Shown: positions 61,108 through 64,000 of the stretch, piece by piece
Position numbering within the stretch: position 1 is the stretch's first letter
How the letters are laid out: each line of letters starts with the position of its first letter
From: FEN-1219 sp963817615
GTDB lineage: Bacteria > Pseudomonadota > Gammaproteobacteria > Steroidobacterales > Rariloculaceae
Direction of reading: 5' to 3'
Assembly: GCA_963817615.1 (NCBI GenBank)
Contig: CAWFPH010000003.1
Span: 186,001 to 250,000, forward strand
DNA: 64,000 nt
The notes under the pieces: model-generated
Databases searched by the model: none
What the model was told of the DNA's origin: nothing
What the model saw: only the letters and a program-made list of their open reading frames with translations
Translations under genes and position numbers: made by a program

Positions 61108-61533
61108 TCAACTGTGCGCGTCCACCGTCAGCTGATTGTCGACCCGTTTCACGCCATCCACCGTGGCGGCGAGCGAAGCGGCTCTGTCACTGTTCGCCTG
61201 CGAGTCGACGGTGCCGGTCAGCGTAACCACACCGCTCGAAGTGCCGACGTGGACTTGCAAGCTTTGCAAGCCGGATTCCGCCAGAAAAGCGGCCTTGACC
61301 TTGGACGTAATCGCACCGTCACCGAGGGCTGCCCCCGTCTTCTCGGCGGCATTGCTGATCGCCTGGCCGGTCTTCTCGGCGGCATTGCCAACCGCATTGC
61401 CGGCGCTGCGCGCCGCCTCGTCCACATTCCGACCCGCTGTCTCCACCGGACTCGGTTTCGGACCATTACACGCCGCAAGCCCCATGGCCGACAGCATCAA
61501 GATCGCGACACCGGATTTGTGAATGGTATTCAT
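61108..61533 (-). CDS. BON-domain lipoprotein (OsmY-like)
   Basis: A 141-residue lipoprotein. The lipobox LAAC places the lipidated Cys at residue 22. A helical Ala-rich linker (residues about 33-70) carries two copies of NAAEKTG. The BON domain (residues about 72-141) reads ITSKVKAAFLAESGLQSLQVHV, then GVVTLTGTVDS, then RVDNQLTV. BON proteins bind phospholipid membranes and protect against osmotic stress. GAGGAAATT before the ATG at 61533 fixes the start. Confidence 0.92.
   Translation of the reverse strand: MNTIHKSGVAILMLSAMGLAACNGPKPSPVETAGRNVDEAARSAGNAVGNAAEKTGQAISNAAEKTGAALGDGAITSKVKAAFLAESGLQSLQVHVGTSSGVVTLTGTVDSQANSDRAASLAATVDGVKRVDNQLTVDAHS
61337..61388. repeat. 19-nt direct repeat inside the BON gene
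   Basis: GTCTTCTCGGCGGCATTGC occurs at 61337-61355 and again at 61370-61388, spaced 33 nt, in frame. It encodes the NAAEKTG units of the linker and is likely a recent tandem expansion. Confidence 0.85.
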
Positions 61534-61989
61534 AATTTCCTCGCTTGCCTTTGGCTTCGTTTTGGAGCACCCAGCTGAGTGCTCATGAGAAACGTCGTCC
61601 GGAATTTGCCGATCCTCGTTGGACAGACGCTTCCGCTCGGGATTGCTTGACTCAGGACTTGGAGTGAATGGTCGCTCCGACCGTACTCGAAGGTCGGTGC
61701 GCCACCCCACTTACGGACGCGAAATCGTCAATCGACGTCCGCGGCGTCGTCGAGATTGTCGTCGAGGCGCTTGCGAGCGGTGAGTAAATCCGGCGGATGC
61801 GGTTGCGGTGACGACGGTCGGCCTATCGGTTTCTTGCCGAGCGGACCGTGGGGCTTGCGCACGCACCGCGGCAGCCGGGATGCCGCGGGGTGCACGAGCC
61901 TTACGTCAATGCAGCAACGCTTCGGGCATGACGCCTAGCCATTGCATCGGGCAAATGCGTTCTGCCCACAGGTCCGGACGACTAGGGGT
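61534..61989. other. intergenic gap upstream of the BON gene
   Basis: A 456-bp gap between the BON gene start and the end of the DUF3185 gene on the same strand. Short frames here have poor codon structure. GAGCAC/GTGCTC at 61565-61584 forms a small six-pair inverted repeat. A tRNA T-arm look-alike near 61985 lies against the DUF3185 end and is rejected. Confidence 0.45.
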
Positions 61990-62202
61990 TCAAGCCCCGC
62001 GCCGGCCCCTCATGACGAGCAGGAGGCCGACGATGACCGACGCGACTCCGCCGATGAGATACCAGACCGTAGCGTCGGTGTAGTGGCCCGTGAAGAAATT
62101 GCTTGCCCGATCCGCGAATGAGTCCGAGGCGTTCATCCCCACAACGAACAAGCCCACTCCGACGACGAGCAGAACGATGCCGAGAATGCGTTGATTGTTC
62201 AC
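61990..62202 (-). CDS. DUF3185 family small membrane protein
   Basis: A 70-residue inner-membrane protein with two helices (residues about 5-23 and 45-63). The loop between has DSFADRASNFFTGHYTDAT, a DUF3185 hallmark, and the C-terminus ends in MRGRRGA. The GTG at 62202 has GGGAG before it. Function unknown; such genes sit beside stress genes in many Gammaproteobacteria and Betaproteobacteria. Confidence 0.85.
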   Translation of the reverse strand: MNNQRILGIVLLVVGVGLFVVGMNASDSFADRASNFFTGHYTDATVWYLIGGVASVIVGLLLVMRGRRGA

Positions 62203-62381
62203 GATTGTCTCCCAACCTTTCGAGTTTCAGAAATCGCGGGGCCTTCGCAACCCGCGGCCCACGCCGCTTGGTCTCGTAAGCCTCGTGGAACGCTAATTGC
62301 CGCCGCTGTCGACCGAGCGTCGGCACCGGGCCCTCCGTGTGCAAGCAAATCGATGAGCCCGGTTCATGTCTGATGCCAGCC

Positions 62382-63083
62382 TCAATGCCGGTCGTTGTTC
62401 TTACTGGCGGTCGAGTCTGCAGGCTCATCCGCCCGCTGCTTTGGTGCCCAGCGCGCCTCCAAGTCGTTCAAGTTCTTGCTGTGCGTCAGAATCACGACCT
62501 CGTCGCCTGCGTGTAAGGCCGTCCCCTCGTCGGCGTGGGCGAATTTACTCTGCCGGTAGTACATCACGACGCGAGCATCGGCGGGCAGCTTCAGCGCTTT
62601 GACCGCGACCGCATCTTCGTCCCTGGCCGTGAACGTGAAGATTCGGGCCTCGTCCTTGAGAACGGTGGACAGTTCCACGTTTGTGCTGCCGCCGACCATG
62701 TCCTGCAGGTAACGACTGATCGTGCGAGACGGCACGATGGTGTCCTTCAGCCCCAACTCGTGGCAAACGCCTTCGAATTGCTCGTCGCGCACGCTCGTCA
62801 CGACGCGCCTGAAGCCCAGGGACCGACCGACGAGGCTTGCAATGACGTTGGCCTGGTCGCTGTCGGTCAAGCAAAAGAGCATGTCTGTCCGCTCGGGATC
62901 TACCTCGCGCAACACAGCGGGGCGGCTGCCATCGCCATGCAGAAAGCTACAGTCGATCTCCGCGGAGAGCTCGTCGATCTTGGCTTTGTCGGTCTCTACG
63001 AGAATGACCTCGTGGCCTTTCTTGACGAGGGCCTTCGCCGTCTCAACGCTGACTTCGCTGGCTCCGATGAACACCGTTCTCAT
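62382..63083 (-). CDS. trkA: TrkA-type potassium channel regulatory protein
   Basis: A 233-residue cytoplasmic NAD(H)-binding regulator of the Trk/Ktr potassium uptake system. The RCK N domain starts MRTVFIGASEVSVETAKALVKKGHEVILVE, and the C-terminal TrkA_C domain includes KLPADARVVMYYRQ. Single-unit, shorter than E. coli TrkA (two units). It overlaps TrkH by four bases (ATGA), so they are translated together. Confidence 0.9.
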   Translation of the reverse strand: MRTVFIGASEVSVETAKALVKKGHEVILVETDKAKIDELSAEIDCSFLHGDGSRPAVLREVDPERTDMLFCLTDSDQANVIASLVGRSLGFRRVVTSVRDEQFEGVCHELGLKDTIVPSRTISRYLQDMVGGSTNVELSTVLKDEARIFTFTARDEDAVAVKALKLPADARVVMYYRQSKFAHADEGTALHAGDEVVILTHSKNLNDLEARWAPKQRADEPADSTASKNNDRH

Positions 63084-64000
63084 GCCGTCTCCATTCGCCT
63101 GCCAAGCCACGTCCGTGGGAACAGCAGCACGAGCCACGCGATGATTTCAAGCCGCCCCAGCAGCATATCGGCGCACAAAACGCCCTTCAGATGCGCTGGC
63201 AGCGCAGCGCTCGTGATCCCGGTCGAGAGGCCTGCCGTTGCAGTCGCCGAGACGACCTCAAACAGGGCATCGAGCGGACGCTGCCCCGAAACGACAAACG
63301 GCACCCAAGACGCCATAACGAGAACCGCAAAGAGGACAATGAGCATCAGCGCTTCTTGAATTTCCTCTCCCTGTAAACGACGTCCTGCCAACCACGGTTC
63401 GATCACGGCGTGCCGTGAGAGCCCCGTCCGCACCACGATCAATCGAAGCGCGCTGGCTGCGATCAGCAGACGCAGCACCTTGACGCCTCCCGCGGTCGAC
63501 CCGGCGCCACCGCCCACTATCATCGAGAAAATCAGCACCAGCTTCGAGGCGGGATCCAGTTGCGACACTGGAAGCGACGAGAATCCCGCAGTGGTCTGCG
63601 CGGAAACGGCCAGCAGCGGCGCCTGACGAAACACTTGCGCCCACGACAGCCCTGCCAGCAGCCGCATGCCGGCGCCCACGAGAATCATCACGGCTATCAC
63701 GGCAACCACGACACTCACGAGCTGCAACACATCCACGGCCACACGCCGCTCCGGGAAGAACATTCGGTGATACAGCGTCAGCGGGACGGCCCCGGCGAGA
63801 CAGATCAACGCAATCCACGCTTGCGCTGGCCAACCGAACGCCGCAAGGTCGCCGGCATGCGGGGCGAAGCCGGTCGTCGATACGGCCGCGAAGGCGTACA
63901 GCACCGCATCGAACAAGCGGAGCCCCAGCAGCAGGGAGCCCACGATGCCGATGGCGGTCAGGGCCGCGTATACTTTTAATATACGCCGCATGTGAGCCTT
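63080..64000 (-). CDS. trkH: TrkH potassium transporter, partial at the window edge
   Basis: About 306 C-terminal residues of the Trk potassium channel subunit. Pore-like segments YAFAAVSTTGFAP, VSAQTTAGFSSLP and VVSATATAGLSTG carry filter-type glycine motifs. The reading frame has no stop before position 64000; an ATG at 63991 falls inside the frame, but full-length TrkH has about 480 residues, so the true start is beyond the edge. Paired with TrkA for potassium uptake. Confidence 0.9.
   Translation of the reverse strand, partial: KAHMRRILKVYAALTAIGIVGSLLLGLRLFDAVLYAFAAVSTTGFAPHAGDLAAFGWPAQAWIALICLAGAVPLTLYHRMFFPERRVAVDVLQLVSVVVAVIAVMILVGAGMRLLAGLSWAQVFRQAPLLAVSAQTTAGFSSLPVSQLDPASKLVLIFSMIVGGGAGSTAGGVKVLRLLIAASALRLIVVRTGLSRHAVIEPWLAGRRLQGEEIQEALMLIVLFAVLVMASWVPFVVSGQRPLDALFEVVSATATAGLSTGITSAALPAHLKGVLCADMLLGRLEIIAWLVLLFPRTWLGRRMETA

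Noticed and set aside
61565..61584. GAGCAC/GTGCTC inverted repeat as a terminator
   Set aside because: Six pairs, eight-base loop, no T-run, and placed upstream of the BON gene rather than after a gene end.
61982..61997. Sequence like a tRNA T-arm (GGGGTTCAAGCCCC)
   Set aside because: The loop has six rather than seven bases, and no acceptor, D or anticodon arms fit around it. Part of it belongs to the DUF3185 gene end.
1..64000. Mobile elements, prophage or CRISPR
   Set aside because: No transposase, integrase, phage structural gene or regularly spaced repeats were seen. Gene overlaps and orientation are regular throughout.

Overview
The window is GC-rich, densely coded chromosomal DNA with no tRNA, rRNA, CRISPR array, insertion sequence or prophage that I can recognise. 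The mix of genes suggests a free-living, metabolically versatile gammaproteobacterium of the Steroidobacteraceae kind: many secreted quinoproteins and cytochromes, three DUF6152 proteins, aromatic-acid genes, an N-type ATPase, phosphoketolase, PPK2 and duplicated Crp/Fnr regulators. This placement comes from gene content only.

Layout. (1) 351-4250: an orphan MacB/FtsX-type permease, a small secreted protein, and a membrane diguanylate cyclase behind a near-perfect CRP-type box. (2) 4394-13311: two secreted metallo-beta-lactamase-fold hydrolases; a tannase/feruloyl esterase with an aromatic-acid transporter; an FAD aromatic hydroxylase; a quinoprotein dehydrogenase with a CMD-family protein. 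(3) 23535 down to 13444 (minus strand): a tightly packed nine-gene operon. It holds a class III CoA-transferase, two 2-hydroxyacyl-CoA dehydratase-like subunits without the usual ATP-dependent activator, an MFS carrier, three alpha/beta hydrolases (one apparently lacking triad residues), a di-haem cytochrome and an OmpA-like protein. A LysR regulator and a lipoprotein quinoprotein lie just upstream. (4) 26197-39483: clusters of secreted proteins sharing a D-[LF]-x-G-x-W motif, DUF6152 proteins, a cytochrome c/beta-propeller fusion and a metallo-beta-lactamase-fold protein with an altered metal site. A CadC-like regulator is divergent from the main operon, and a 16-nt motif is shared by two of the promoter regions.

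(5) 39889-49347: four Crp/Fnr paralogues, a CheB-CheR-PAS fusion, a PAS protein, and a sortase next to a single LPxTG-type substrate, with a structured 5' leader in front of the sortase. (6) 49706-64000: an energy and ion-homeostasis island, all on the minus strand. It contains a complete N-type F-ATPase operon (atpDCQRBEFAG, no separate delta gene) just downstream of phosphoketolase, then an SPFH protein with an FNR-like box, PPK2, a BON lipoprotein, a DUF3185 protein, TrkA, and a TrkH cut by the window edge.

How the parts may work together: regions 2-4 look like periplasmic oxidation, hydrolysis and uptake of aromatic or organic-acid compounds. Regions 5-6 look like a low-oxygen or stress module: phosphoketolase supplies acetyl-phosphate, PPK2 manages polyphosphate and nucleotide pools, the N-ATPase pumps ions, and Trk takes up potassium, probably under Crp/Fnr-type control. 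The links between genes are inferred from layout and were not tested.
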